Source: JBMNSK01 sp050945155
GTDB lineage: Bacteria > Actinomycetota > Coriobacteriia > Coriobacteriales > Eggerthellaceae
Direction: 5' to 3'
DNA length: 31,068 bases
Assembly (NCBI GenBank): GCA_050945155.1
Contig: JBMNSK010000015.1
Location: forward strand, 1-31,068
The notes under the pieces were generated by a model, which was not told the origin of the DNA, made no database searches, and saw nothing but the letters and a program-made list of their open reading frames with translations. A program made the translations under genes and the position numbers. Shown in pieces: positions 1-7,702 of the stretch. Positions within the stretch are counted from its first letter, which is position 1, and each line of letters starts with the position of its first letter.

Positions 1-124
1 ACTCGGAAGCGCCTTGTCTGTCACTGAACGTGGGTGCAACTTAAATTCTAATCAGTGACTAAGCTTGTAGGGTCTTGCCAAGGATCTAGTATGGACCGGA
101 GTTCGATTCTCCGCGCCTCCACCA
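1..124 (+). ncRNA. ssrA: tmRNA (3' part; 5' end outside window)
   Basis: This is the 3' portion of transfer-messenger RNA, which rescues ribosomes stalled on broken mRNAs together with SmpB. The sequence shows a T-arm with the TTCGATT loop (102-108), a 3' acceptor strand and an encoded CCA end (122-124). An 8-bp stem, GTCACTGA (20-27) with TCAGTGAC (52-59), fits one of the late tmRNA helices. A strong terminator follows 10 nt later. The gene for its partner SmpB lies nearby at 612-1079 on the opposite strand, which supports the call. The tag-peptide reading frame and the 5' acceptor half are outside the window, so the tag cannot be read. A plain tRNA is unlikely because no anticodon or D-arm is present in the 76 nt before the CCA. 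Confidence 0.9.
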
Positions 125-134
125 AAACATACAA

Positions 135-178
135 GCGCCATCTGTTGGGTTTTACCTCGTCAGATGGCGCTTTTATTT
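135..178 (+). terminator. Intrinsic terminator of tmRNA
   Basis: A perfect 10-bp stem, GCGCCATCTG (135-144) with CAGATGGCGC (161-170), is followed by TTTTATTTT. It begins 10 nt after the CCA end of the tmRNA. Read on the minus strand it has a weaker T-rich follow-on, so it may also help stop the minus-strand operon that ends at 234. Confidence 0.9.
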
Positions 179-233
179 TCTATACAGGAATGGGCTGTTT
201 GTCCCGTATTCAGTTCGTTTATACGTACATGAT

Positions 234-590
234 TTAACGGCGTTTTTCGTCACGAATAATAGATTTGAAGTCGAAGGCGGCCTTGATATCTTGGACAGCA
301 TCGCGTAATTCTTCGGCAACCTGAGCACCTTCCTGCGCAATTGCCCGCATATCTTCTGCGGCCTCCCCTAACTCGCGTGCGGCCTGAACACCGCTATCTT
401 CTAAGCCTTGGTTTTTCTGCGAAGCAGCTGTTGCTGGTTCGTCATCGGCGTAGTAGTACTCGTGCTCAACGCCCTCTTTATCAACTAAGACAAAACCTAC
501 CTCTTTGTCGTCTTCGTCAAGAAGGTAGGCAACTATGTCCTGGGGATTATATTCAAGGTCAAAAACTTCGGTTTCATCGTTTTCTGGCAT
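234..590 (-). CDS. Small acidic protein of unknown function, smpB operon
   Basis: I do not recognise this 118-aa protein. The N-terminal half is strongly acidic and looks like a small beta-rich fold (FDLEYNP, VGFVLVDKEG, HEYYYADD). Residues from about 65 onward are Ala/Glu/Gln rich with hydrophobic spacing suggestive of an amphipathic helix or coiled coil, ending in a basic DEKRR. There is no signal peptide or membrane segment. The ATG is preceded by GAGGAG about 10 nt upstream. It begins 21 nt after smpB, so it is probably co-transcribed with it, and it runs convergently toward the tmRNA terminator. The position suggests, but does not show, a role near trans-translation. Confidence 0.75.
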   Translation of the reverse strand: MPENDETEVFDLEYNPQDIVAYLLDEDDKEVGFVLVDKEGVEHEYYYADDEPATAASQKNQGLEDSGVQAARELGEAAEDMRAIAQEGAQVAEELRDAVQDIKAAFDFKSIIRDEKRR

Positions 591-611
591 CTTGTTGTAC
601 TCCTCTATCGC

Positions 612-1079
612 TTACCGGCGTCTTTGCATCTTGATTGCACGGTCAATTTCGCGCTTTGCATCGCGCTCGGCCATAGCCTGCCGCTTGTCGTGAAGCTTCT
701 TACCACGGGCAACCGCAATTTCTACTTTAACGAGGGATGACGTATTGAAATACATTCTGAGTGGAACCAGTGCCATGCCTTTTTCTTCCACCTGTTTTTC
801 AATCTCTCGAATTTCTTTACGATGCAAGAGAAGCTTGCGTTTTCTATCCGGGTCGACGTTTGCAATATTTCCGTGGGTGTAAGGTGCAATATGCAAGTTG
901 TGCAACCATACTTCCCCGCCCCGTATCAGCGCAAAAGCATCAGTAAGTTGGCAGTTATTTTCTCGCAGAGAACACACTTCAGTACCGGTAAGCTCAATAC
1001 CTGCTTCATACCGGTCTAAAATCTCATACTCAAAAAAAGCACGCTTATTTCTGGCAATCTGTTTTTCTTCTCGTTTCAT
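612..1079 (-). CDS. smpB: SsrA-binding protein SmpB
   Basis: SmpB binds the tRNA-like end of tmRNA and brings it to stalled ribosomes for trans-translation. The 155-aa length is usual for the family. Hallmarks are GIELTGTEVCSLRE (residues 27-40), NLHIAPYTHGN (61-71), RKRKLLLHRKEI (79-90) and the basic GKKLHDKR (126-133) leading into the Lys/Arg-rich C-terminal tail that enters the mRNA channel. The residue after GTEV is Cys where Lys is common. The ATG is preceded by AGGT with little spacing, so the ribosome binding site is weak. It lies between two small unknown genes on the same strand, 33 nt after one and 21 nt before the other. The tmRNA gene is convergent, about 490 nt away. Confidence 0.97.
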   Translation of the reverse strand: MKREEKQIARNKRAFFEYEILDRYEAGIELTGTEVCSLRENNCQLTDAFALIRGGEVWLHNLHIAPYTHGNIANVDPDRKRKLLLHRKEIREIEKQVEEKGMALVPLRMYFNTSSLVKVEIAVARGKKLHDKRQAMAERDAKREIDRAIKMQRRR

Positions 1080-1112
1080 ACCTGGAAACTCTGTAACCTA
1101 CCAATATTCTTT

Positions 1113-1376
1113 TCATCTATTTCGCTTCTTCTTTTCTATGGGACGAAAGTCAAGCTCAAGTTGACCATCAACTGACGAACCGCGAGAAGACTTCTTTTCT
1201 ACCTTGGTAATGGCCCACGAAATAGCATCTTTCCCGTAGAGATGCAGCATTTCTAGCCGCGCATCATGCATATTTTCCCGTGATCCGGCACGCGCATCGC
1301 TATCAAATTCGAAGAGTCCTTTTGCGCGTGCATCCGAAGCTCGGGGCGAGCGATAATACGCACGATATCTTGTCAT
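1113..1376 (-). CDS. Small basic protein of unknown function upstream of smpB
   Basis: This 87-aa protein is not recognised. It is rich in Arg, Tyr and Lys, with an N-terminal MTRYRAYYRSPRASDARAKG, a central acidic FEFDSDARAG and a basic KKKRNR end. It has no membrane segment. I place the start at the ATG at 1376, because AGGGGG lies 6-7 nt upstream; an in-frame TTG two codons earlier would overlap that site. It is the first gene of a likely three-gene minus-strand unit with smpB and the 118-aa protein. The segment around 1383-1511 would hold its promoter and that of the divergent ecfT, but I see no convincing promoter pair there. Confidence 0.65.
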   Translation of the reverse strand: MTRYRAYYRSPRASDARAKGLFEFDSDARAGSRENMHDARLEMLHLYGKDAISWAITKVEKKSSRGSSVDGQLELDFRPIEKKKRNR

Positions 1377-1511
1377 CGCCAACCCCCTTCATAAGTTAAT
1401 GCTGATGTCACCGCATCATGCCCATATAGGTCATTCTAACCGTATGCAAACTGACTGGTGCATCATACCATGCAGGCCACGTACAACGCCTTCTTGTGTC
1501 ATACTGCAGGC

Positions 1512-2360
1512 ATGCAATTCAAGGTAACTACGTATATTCCTGGGCAGACCTATGTCCATAAGCTAGACACCCGTATAAAGCTGGTGCTTCTCTTGGCCTA
1601 CACGATTACGCTTTTTTGTGTAAGCACTTGGCCGGGCATTGGCATATGTCTGCTTGTATGCCTTTGCATTGGCTTTGCATCACACCTGCCCCTTTCCTAT
1701 ATCTCAAAACTTTTAATTCCGATATACATCATTGTTGCTTTTACGATTTTGTTTAACGCATTTTCCTTTGATGTGAATGCATACTCAACAGTAGCAACAG
1801 GACTCGGAAACATATCTGATGCCCAAGGAGCTAATTTCGCACCAATAGCGCTCATTGGAAGCTTCGGCTTTGTACCGCAGGGGTTCTTGCGTGGATGCTT
1901 TTATGCGCTCCGTATTATTTTGCTTGTTGTGGCTAGTTTCCTTGTTTGCCTCACGTCAACATCTACCGCTATCACCGATGCCTGTAATTCATTTCTCAAA
2001 CCACTGCGCGTTTTTCACGTACCAAGCGACGATATTGCCACCGTGTTCTCAATTGCCCTTCGATTCATTCCTATCACTGCAGAGGAATTGGTGCGCATTC
2101 GCAACGCCCAGTGGACCCGCGGTGGGAAATTCGATTCAGAAAAGCTTGCAGAAAAACTGAGTGCCTGGCAGACAGTATTAATTCCTCTGTTTGTTGACCT
2201 CTTTCGCCGCGCAGACGTTCTCGCGCAGGGTATGGATGCACGATGCTATGGGGCAAGCCCTAACCGAAGCCAACTTGAGATTATGCCCTTGAGCGCCATC
2301 TCAGTTATCACGCTTATCCTCGGACTTGCCTTTTGCCTAGCGCTGAGTATCTTCCTCTAA
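1512..2360 (+). CDS. ecfT: ECF transporter transmembrane (T) subunit
   Basis: EcfT is the membrane scaffold of energy-coupling-factor vitamin and metal importers. It joins the two ATPases (EcfA, EcfA') to a substrate-binding S subunit. The 282-aa product begins MQFKVTTYIPGQTYVHKLD, the usual start of this family just before the first membrane helix. It has about five or six hydrophobic segments and the two coupling-helix motifs near AQWTRGGKF and GMDARCYG. I prefer the ATG at 1512; in-frame starts upstream (GTG 1458, ATG 1470) would add residues unlike the family, though none has a clear ribosome binding site. No EcfA or S-component gene is in the window, so the substrate cannot be told. Its TAA overlaps the stop codon of the convergent tetR. 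Confidence 0.9.
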   Translation: MQFKVTTYIPGQTYVHKLDTRIKLVLLLAYTITLFCVSTWPGIGICLLVCLCIGFASHLPLSYISKLLIPIYIIVAFTILFNAFSFDVNAYSTVATGLGNISDAQGANFAPIALIGSFGFVPQGFLRGCFYALRIILLVVASFLVCLTSTSTAITDACNSFLKPLRVFHVPSDDIATVFSIALRFIPITAEELVRIRNAQWTRGGKFDSEKLAEKLSAWQTVLIPLFVDLFRRADVLAQGMDARCYGASPNRSQLEIMPLSAISVITLILGLAFCLALSIFL

Positions 2361-3019
2361 TTAAAAGCCGATTGCGAAGAATACGCATTCAAAAGGGCCT
2401 GGCGATCGTTTCCGCGCGTGGTTCCATGGTTCACAAAATCGAAGATTTTTTCCATGTACTGATCTTTCTCGAGAGCCTGGTGGGGCTTAATGTCCCCGAA
2501 ATAGTAAATTGACGTCGTCAGTATGAGGCCAACGATAGCCACTGCATAAAATTCCGAATCAGAATGATGGGACACGAATCCTTCGTCTTGAGCTCGCAAA
2601 AACTGACCTGAAATCAAAGTAACCGTGCGCTGATCTTCCTTATGTAATTCCTCCGACCATACACGACCACCACGCCATATTTCATGAACATAAAAACGCG
2701 TGAACTCGCGGTGGTCTACTACTTGATTCACAAAGGAACGAAACATCTTCGGCAACGCTTCAGAGGCTGACTTACTATTCTCAATAATCTCCGTAAAGCT
2801 ATCGTTGAGCTGGGTCAGTCCGCTTAATAGAATAGCCGTAGCAATATCGGCCTTGCTCTTAAAATGGTAGTAGGCAACTCCTTTTGATACACCTGCCGCT
2901 TTGACAATTTCGTCAACCGTGGCATCCGAATAACCTTTTTCAGAAATCACATGTGCTGCTGCGTCAAGAATAGCTTGACGTGTTGAAGCAGATTTTGCTT
3001 TTTGAAGTGCCCGTCCCAT
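2357..3019 (-). CDS. TetR-family transcriptional regulator
   Basis: A 220-aa one-component regulator. Residues about 12-62 form the TetR N-terminal helix-turn-helix domain (ending AAGVSKGVAYYHFKSKADI). The C-terminal part is the variable ligand-binding and dimerisation domain. I choose the ATG at 3019 because GGAGG lies 8 nt upstream of it; the ATG at 3034 would place that site inside the coding sequence. It is the last gene after the MMPL exporter and YhgE-like genes and most likely represses them in response to an exported compound (inference). An intrinsic terminator hairpin sits directly upstream, so it may be expressed at a lower level than the exporter genes or from another promoter. 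Its stop overlaps that of ecfT on the other strand. Confidence 0.9.
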   Translation of the reverse strand: MGRALQKAKSASTRQAILDAAAHVISEKGYSDATVDEIVKAAGVSKGVAYYHFKSKADIATAILLSGLTQLNDSFTEIIENSKSASEALPKMFRSFVNQVVDHREFTRFYVHEIWRGGRVWSEELHKEDQRTVTLISGQFLRAQDEGFVSHHSDSEFYAVAIVGLILTTSIYYFGDIKPHQALEKDQYMEKIFDFVNHGTTRGNDRQALLNAYSSQSAFN

Positions 3020-3034
3020 AACAAAGACCTCCAT

Positions 3035-3071
3035 AAAAAGCAGGTAGCGGCCTCAGCCGGAGACCGCCACC
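3035..3071 (-). terminator. Intrinsic terminator between YhgE-like gene and tetR
   Basis: On the minus strand GGTGGCGGTCTCC pairs with GGCCGCTACC around the loop at about 3055-3058, with two mismatches, and is followed by GCTTTTT (T-run at 3035-3039). It lies 17 nt after the YhgE-like stop and only about 15 nt before the chosen tetR start. It would stop most exporter transcripts before tetR. Confidence 0.7.
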
Positions 3072-3088
3072 TTAATACCAGTATCTAC

Positions 3089-5026
3089 TTAATCTTCGTT
3101 TGAAGAGTTCTCATCAGAATCGTTGGTTTCTGCAGAAATAGCATCAGCCTCATAGATGAACTTAACCTTGCCCTCAGTACCCGGAGCAATACCACTAAAG
3201 TTGTTGTAACTCTGAGCAGCCGAGGAAAGTGAGGTGACTTTATCGCCTAAAGCGCTTAGTCCACCTAAAGCCTCGATGAGTTTCTGGATGCCTTCTTCAT
3301 CGAAGGTATTCAATCCATTAGTGAGCGTTTCAGAACCGTCTGCTGCGGTCTGTGCGCCTGACGCCAAAGCAGCAGAACCACCAATCAAAGTATTGGCATT
3401 GCTGTCATCACCAAGAGCCGCAATAGCACCCTCAAGGCCAACGCTTATCCTTCCATCAGCCATCACGCCACCGGAACGAACTGTTTGAAGGCCGCCTTTA
3501 ATCTGCGAAAGACCGGTGCTTAAAGCCTGCATCTGATTGGCCAAGTCATTAAAGTTATTCAGGCCATCGCTCACACTTTGGATGCCATATTGAATGGAAG
3601 GATTATCCGTTTTATGGAGGCTGTCAGAAACGCCCTGAGCGTATCCTTTCGCAGTTCTTACCTGCGTGCCCAAAGTGGAAAGCTGAGTGCTAGCATCTGC
3701 AAGCGCCTGCTGCTGCTCGGTCGAAAGGCCCGAGGTGTCGGATGCAAGCACACCTAAGTCATGCTGCAGGGCAGCAAGAGAACCATTACTCGTATCCGTC
3801 GCTGAATTCAGGTTGCTTACGACATAGGTATCAAGCGTATTGCCAGCAGTTTCAACGCCGTTTTTCGCCTGGCCTAAACCATTTTGCATCAGCTGTACCG
3901 AATTGTTCACACCTTCATTGGTGGTGCTATCAATTTGAGGTAGCTGTGACTGAATGGTATTGATGCCACCGATAAGGGTGGTTTGGCTCGTTGAATCGTC
4001 TGCACCAATAGCATCTACTGCATCTTGTAAGCCAGTGGTGGTAGACGTGCCGTCCTTCATTGCCATAAGGCTAATATGTAAGGTATCAGCGCCATTCGCA
4101 AGCTCTTCCAACCCCTCATGCAAAGACCCGGAACCACTAATCAGTTCATCCATAGCGCTATCCAACTCACCAAGAGAGTCTTCAAGACCACTCATGCTCA
4201 AATCTGAAGTGTCCATGTCAGCAAAAATGCTTGAATCAACCAGGGTCAAGCTCGAATCAACATCAAAGTTGTCTGTTTCTGCAGTAATGGTAAAACCACT
4301 TGGAATATCAACAACATCGCCGCCTACACCCAAGTAGCTCTGCAGTCCTGGAATAGCGAGACCAGCAACTGTTGTTCTGTCACCGTCATCAAGAACCTTG
4401 CCATTCGTAACACTGACGTTCTTAAAATGGTCATTATCTAGCATCAAGCCGCCGGCACAAACAAAAGGTACATAGCCGCCGGTCACGCTCGAGTTGTTCG
4501 TGAACTCATAATGGATAGAGACCTTACCGCTTTTGCCTGCCAAATCACTAGCTGAGATTTCCTTCCCATCAAGGGTATAGGTAATCTTCATGCTCACCGG
4601 CAGTGCCTTGTCAATGGTGCCTTTGTAGTAGATGTCATTTCCACCGGCGTTCCACTGCATTGAGTCTCCGGAGCCGGAAAAGTCTTCATGACCCTCGACG
4701 TTTTCAATATTAGAAAGCTCAGAGCTATCAGCTATCTTGTCAAGCTGCTTGCTGTTCTTGAGAGCATCACTGACCTCAATATTTTTTACCGTTCCGTCGG
4801 CCTGGGTAAAGACATAGACAGTTTCGCTTTTCTGCGTCGCTGTATTTCCGTTTGCTTCCGTAGAAACAGAGTTAATCCCGTCAGATTGCTGAGAACTTTC
4901 GACGGCAGCACCTGAGTCTCCGTCGCCGTTTTCAGCTGCTGCATACATGGGCATAAATGACATGCTGCACAATGCAGCCGAGGCAAGAACATACCCGACC
5001 GAGGTGATTATCTTGCGCTGTTTCAT
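3089..5026 (-). CDS. Secreted YhgE/Pip-like protein paired with MMPL exporter
   Basis: The 645-aa product has a signal peptide (residues about 1-31, ending MPMYAAAE). A region then resembles the N-terminal part of proteins encoded next to MMPL transporters in Gram-positive bacteria (VYVFTQADGTVKNIEV; GNDIYYKGTIDKALPVSMK; LDGKEISASDLAGKSGKV). From about residue 270 to 600 it is a long helical, Leu/Gly/Ala/Ser-rich segment of the X-X-X-Leu-X-X-Gly type, expected to form coiled coils outside the membrane. Unlike YhgE/Pip proper, it ends in an acidic Asn/Asp/Ser tail with no C-terminal membrane segments. Its ATG overlaps the upstream MMPL stop by 4 nt (ATGA) behind an AAGGAGG site, so the two are translationally coupled. 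It is probably an extracytoplasmic partner of the transporter (inference). Confidence 0.8.
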   Translation of the reverse strand: MKQRKIITSVGYVLASAALCSMSFMPMYAAAENGDGDSGAAVESSQQSDGINSVSTEANGNTATQKSETVYVFTQADGTVKNIEVSDALKNSKQLDKIADSSELSNIENVEGHEDFSGSGDSMQWNAGGNDIYYKGTIDKALPVSMKITYTLDGKEISASDLAGKSGKVSIHYEFTNNSSVTGGYVPFVCAGGLMLDNDHFKNVSVTNGKVLDDGDRTTVAGLAIPGLQSYLGVGGDVVDIPSGFTITAETDNFDVDSSLTLVDSSIFADMDTSDLSMSGLEDSLGELDSAMDELISGSGSLHEGLEELANGADTLHISLMAMKDGTSTTTGLQDAVDAIGADDSTSQTTLIGGINTIQSQLPQIDSTTNEGVNNSVQLMQNGLGQAKNGVETAGNTLDTYVVSNLNSATDTSNGSLAALQHDLGVLASDTSGLSTEQQQALADASTQLSTLGTQVRTAKGYAQGVSDSLHKTDNPSIQYGIQSVSDGLNNFNDLANQMQALSTGLSQIKGGLQTVRSGGVMADGRISVGLEGAIAALGDDSNANTLIGGSAALASGAQTAADGSETLTNGLNTFDEEGIQKLIEALGGLSALGDKVTSLSSAAQSYNNFSGIAPGTEGKVKFIYEADAISAETNDSDENSSNED

Positions 5027-7161
5027 GCGTGTACCTCCTTGACCGCTGCCTTCGCATTCTTTTCGTTTTCCCTTGCTTTTTCGAATCCACGACTGGACTT
5101 AATAATGATTTTGTCAAATACCATGAGCAGAGCAGGAAGTATAAACAGTACGCTGAACATGCTCACGATTGCGCCACGAGAAATGAGGCCGCAGAGCTGA
5201 CTTACAATCTCGAGTCCTGCAATTTCAGCTACGCCGAATGTTGCAATAAAGAACGTGAGAGCGCTCGTAATAATAGCCGGCATCGAGTAATTCACAGCGT
5301 CGCGAATTGATTCGAGCTTTGCAACGCCTTTCGTACGTTCTCGTTTGTAGCGCGTTGTCATCAAGATGGCGTAGTTCACCGTCGAGCCGAGCTGAATCGT
5401 AGAGATACATATCGGCGATAGGAAGGCCATCGGTGTATTGAGGTAATACGGAAGGCCGAGGTTAATCATGATGGCGAACTCAATAACCAGAACCAAAATA
5501 AACGGTATTGAGAAGCTTCTGAATACGATAAAGAGGATGAGCAGAATCGCAATGATGGCGATGGCGTCAACCACCATGAAGTCATGGTCGGTGGTTTTAA
5601 TCAGATCCTTGGTTGCGGGAGCCTCACCAATGAGCATGCCGTTTTCGTCATACTCCTTCAGTATGCTGTTAATTTGGTCAATCTGGTTATTGACCTCATC
5701 AGTTGATGGCTGGTATTTCGAGTTAATAAGAATGAGCTGGTAGTCCCCATTCTTAAAGCTCGAGCTGAGTTTTGACGGGAACGCTTCTGAAGGAACCGTA
5801 CCGCCTGCAATGGAGTCATACCCAATAGCGTATACAACACCATCGACATCACTAATACGGTTAAGCATTTCCTTTGCGTCAGCATGACCAAGGTCGGACT
5901 TGCAAAGAATCATTTCTGTCGTAGAAACGCCAAAGTCCTCCTCTAGCTTTACATTTGCTGTGTGGTAAGGAATCTCATCTTCAGACAGCTTCGAATTGTC
6001 GCCGGTGGCCATGTTCGTGAAATCGTAGTACACCGGTTTATTTACAAAGCCAATCACAGCAGGGATAGCAACAATAATAAACACGGCAACGAGGGCTGCA
6101 TGGCGCTTCGTAACAAAGTTTGCAAGTTTTTCGCCATGCGGCATCAGAGTGCGGTGGTGAGTCTTTTGAACAATATTGTCAAAGACAAGCAAGAGCGAAG
6201 GCAGCAGCGTTACTGATGCAATAAGACCAAGTAAGCAGCCCTTCGCCATAACGATGCCTAAGTCCATGCCTAAGGTATAAGTCATAAAGCAAAGCGCCAA
6301 AAAGCCCGCGATTGCTGTCGCGCCACTTGAAGAAATGGCAATGAGTGTATCGCCAATAGCAACTCCCATTGCTTCGTTATTGTCACCAGGATATTTCGCG
6401 CGGTTTTCTGAATAGGAGTTCCACAAAAAGATTGAGTAATCAAGCGTTACCGCAAGTTGGAGAACTGCGGCAAGTGCCTTGGTGATATATGAGGTTTCTC
6501 CGAGGAAGAAGTTTGACCCCATGTTGTACATAATTGCCATGCCGATACTGACCAAGAACAGAATCGGTGCAATCCATGAATTGGTGAAGAGGAACAAAAC
6601 AATGAGGGCAAGTAAAACCGCGAAGGCTACATAGACAGGTTCGTCTGCCTCTGCAATGTTTTTCAGGTCGGTCACCATGGCAGACATACCTGAAACGAAG
6701 ACCTGCTTATCGGCAAGACCTCGAATCTCCGAAACCGCATTCATGGTCTCGTCTGAAGATGTCCCTGAATCAAAAAATACGGCAATAAGCGAGTCATCGC
6801 CGTTTACTAAGTTTTTCCTTACGTCTTCAGGAACAGCCTCTACCGGAATAGATCCTTTGGTAACGTCGGCATAAGAAATGGCATCAACCACATGGTCAAC
6901 GTTTTTAATGTCTTCAGTAAGGGCTGCAACATCGGCATCACTCATGCCCTCTGTCACAATCATGGTGAAGGCGCCCTTGCCGAACTCATCTTTAAGAATT
7001 TCCTGACCTTTTACCGTATCCATAGAATCCGGCAGATAGTCAAGTAAGTCGTAATTTACGCGTGTTGCTGCGTAACCGAGAATGGATGGAATAAGAAGAA
7101 TTACTCCGATTATGAGAATGGGAACACGCAGTCTGACGACTGCCCTTCCAAACTTATGCAT
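5023..7161 (-). CDS. MMPL/RND-superfamily membrane exporter
   Basis: A 712-aa membrane protein of the MMPL type: two repeats, each with one membrane helix, a large external loop and five more helices. The first repeat keeps the proton-relay signature Asp241-Tyr242 (LAVTLDYSIFL). The matching place in the second repeat reads TVNY, with Asn596 instead of Asp. Such transporters move lipids, peptides or drugs using the proton gradient; the substrate is unknown. The ATG has GAGGT about 7 nt upstream. It is the first gene of a unit with the secreted YhgE-like protein and TetR regulator. A good promoter lies at 7239-7267, giving a leader of about 70 nt. Confidence 0.92.
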   Translation of the reverse strand: MHKFGRAVVRLRVPILIIGVILLIPSILGYAATRVNYDLLDYLPDSMDTVKGQEILKDEFGKGAFTMIVTEGMSDADVAALTEDIKNVDHVVDAISYADVTKGSIPVEAVPEDVRKNLVNGDDSLIAVFFDSGTSSDETMNAVSEIRGLADKQVFVSGMSAMVTDLKNIAEADEPVYVAFAVLLALIVLFLFTNSWIAPILFLVSIGMAIMYNMGSNFFLGETSYITKALAAVLQLAVTLDYSIFLWNSYSENRAKYPGDNNEAMGVAIGDTLIAISSSGATAIAGFLALCFMTYTLGMDLGIVMAKGCLLGLIASVTLLPSLLLVFDNIVQKTHHRTLMPHGEKLANFVTKRHAALVAVFIIVAIPAVIGFVNKPVYYDFTNMATGDNSKLSEDEIPYHTANVKLEEDFGVSTTEMILCKSDLGHADAKEMLNRISDVDGVVYAIGYDSIAGGTVPSEAFPSKLSSSFKNGDYQLILINSKYQPSTDEVNNQIDQINSILKEYDENGMLIGEAPATKDLIKTTDHDFMVVDAIAIIAILLILFIVFRSFSIPFILVLVIEFAIMINLGLPYYLNTPMAFLSPICISTIQLGSTVNYAILMTTRYKRERTKGVAKLESIRDAVNYSMPAIITSALTFFIATFGVAEIAGLEIVSQLCGLISRGAIVSMFSVLFILPALLMVFDKIIIKSSRGFEKARENEKNAKAAVKEVHA

Positions 7162-7238
7162 GTTTCATACCTCGATTATTGCCAATTCTCAGGGCAGATG
7201 GTTCGAGTAAAACCCCCTGACCTTTCCCTCCAAGCGCC

Positions 7239-7267
7239 ATTATGGTCACAGCGTTTTCTAAAATCAA
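7239..7267 (-). promoter_or_regulatory. Sigma-70-type promoter of the MMPL operon
   Basis: On the minus strand a -35 TTGATT (7262-7267) and a -10 CATAAT (7239-7244) are separated by exactly 17 nt. Transcription would start near 7232. Immediately upstream of the -35, 7276-7289 holds an imperfect dyad (CGACTGACTATTCG) that could be part of an operator, but its symmetry is weak. Confidence 0.6.
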
Positions 7268-7590
7268 GAGTTTTTCGACTGACTATTCGGTTTTTTTAAT
7301 TTTGATACCGTCCCGTTGATTAACGCTACCCCGTAAAAAACCATCGAATTTGAGTTACTTATTGTGAACAAAAATGCAATATTCCCCCATTGACCTGGTT
7401 AGACGCTTTTAATTGTCACGCAAAAAGAATCAATAGTAAAAAATTATAAATATTAATACAATATCTTTTTACTAGAGATTACAAATTGGTAACGGTTTAT
7501 TTTCTCCGTTGACGGTCAGCAATTGAATATATTTCAAAAAACGGGGGTGGAAGATGAATAAAACTCCCTTTCAGGGTTAATAATTGTATT

Positions 7591-7619
7591 TTTACTAAAT
7601 ATTCTCCCCCTGTTATACG
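7591..7619 (+). promoter_or_regulatory. Extended -10 promoter of the Lrp-like/AcdA-like operon
   Basis: A -35 TTTACT (7591-7596) and a -10 TATACG (7614-7619) are 17 nt apart, with TGT directly before the -10 giving an extended -10 element. Transcription would start near 7626, at the edge of the palindrome listed next, leaving a leader of about 76 nt before the ATG at 7703. Confidence 0.55.
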
Positions 7620-7625
7620 ATTTGG

Positions 7626-7639
7626 CCGAAATATTTCGG
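7626..7639. promoter_or_regulatory. Perfect 14-bp palindrome, candidate operator
   Basis: CCGAAATATTTCGG is a perfect 14-bp palindrome with no spacer. It sits where transcription from the 7591-7619 promoter should begin, so a dimeric regulator bound there could block the promoter. The next gene encodes a duplicated Lrp-like protein, a reasonable candidate ligand, but nothing shows that it binds here. Confidence 0.5.
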
Positions 7640-7702
7640 GGTGTTTTAATGAGCGTAAGTTGGTAGTTGGTGTGGGTCTCATCAAGAAAGGAGGTTTGTG
7701 GC

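Larger units (their letters stand above)
7162..7702. other. Divergent regulatory gap, about 540 nt, AT-rich
   Basis: No gene is supported here. The stretch is visibly more AT-rich than its surroundings, especially 7310-7500. It holds the minus-strand promoter for the MMPL operon, a plus-strand promoter for the Lrp-like gene and a 14-bp palindrome, each listed separately. The part from about 7300 to 7560 contains long A/T tracts and no convincing hairpin or promoter. An 8-codon reading frame at 7554 lies upstream of the proposed transcription start and is probably not meaningful. Confidence 0.6.

Noticed and set aside
1458..1511. Longer start for the ECF T subunit (GTG 1458 or ATG 1470)
   Set aside because: The added residues do not resemble the family, which begins at MQFKVTTYIPG; no ribosome binding site supports the longer form.
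7554..7577. Tiny 8-codon frame (MNKTPFQG) after a G-rich stretch, possible leader peptide
   Set aside because: It lies upstream of the best promoter for the next gene, so it would not be in that transcript, and it shows no run of regulatory codons.
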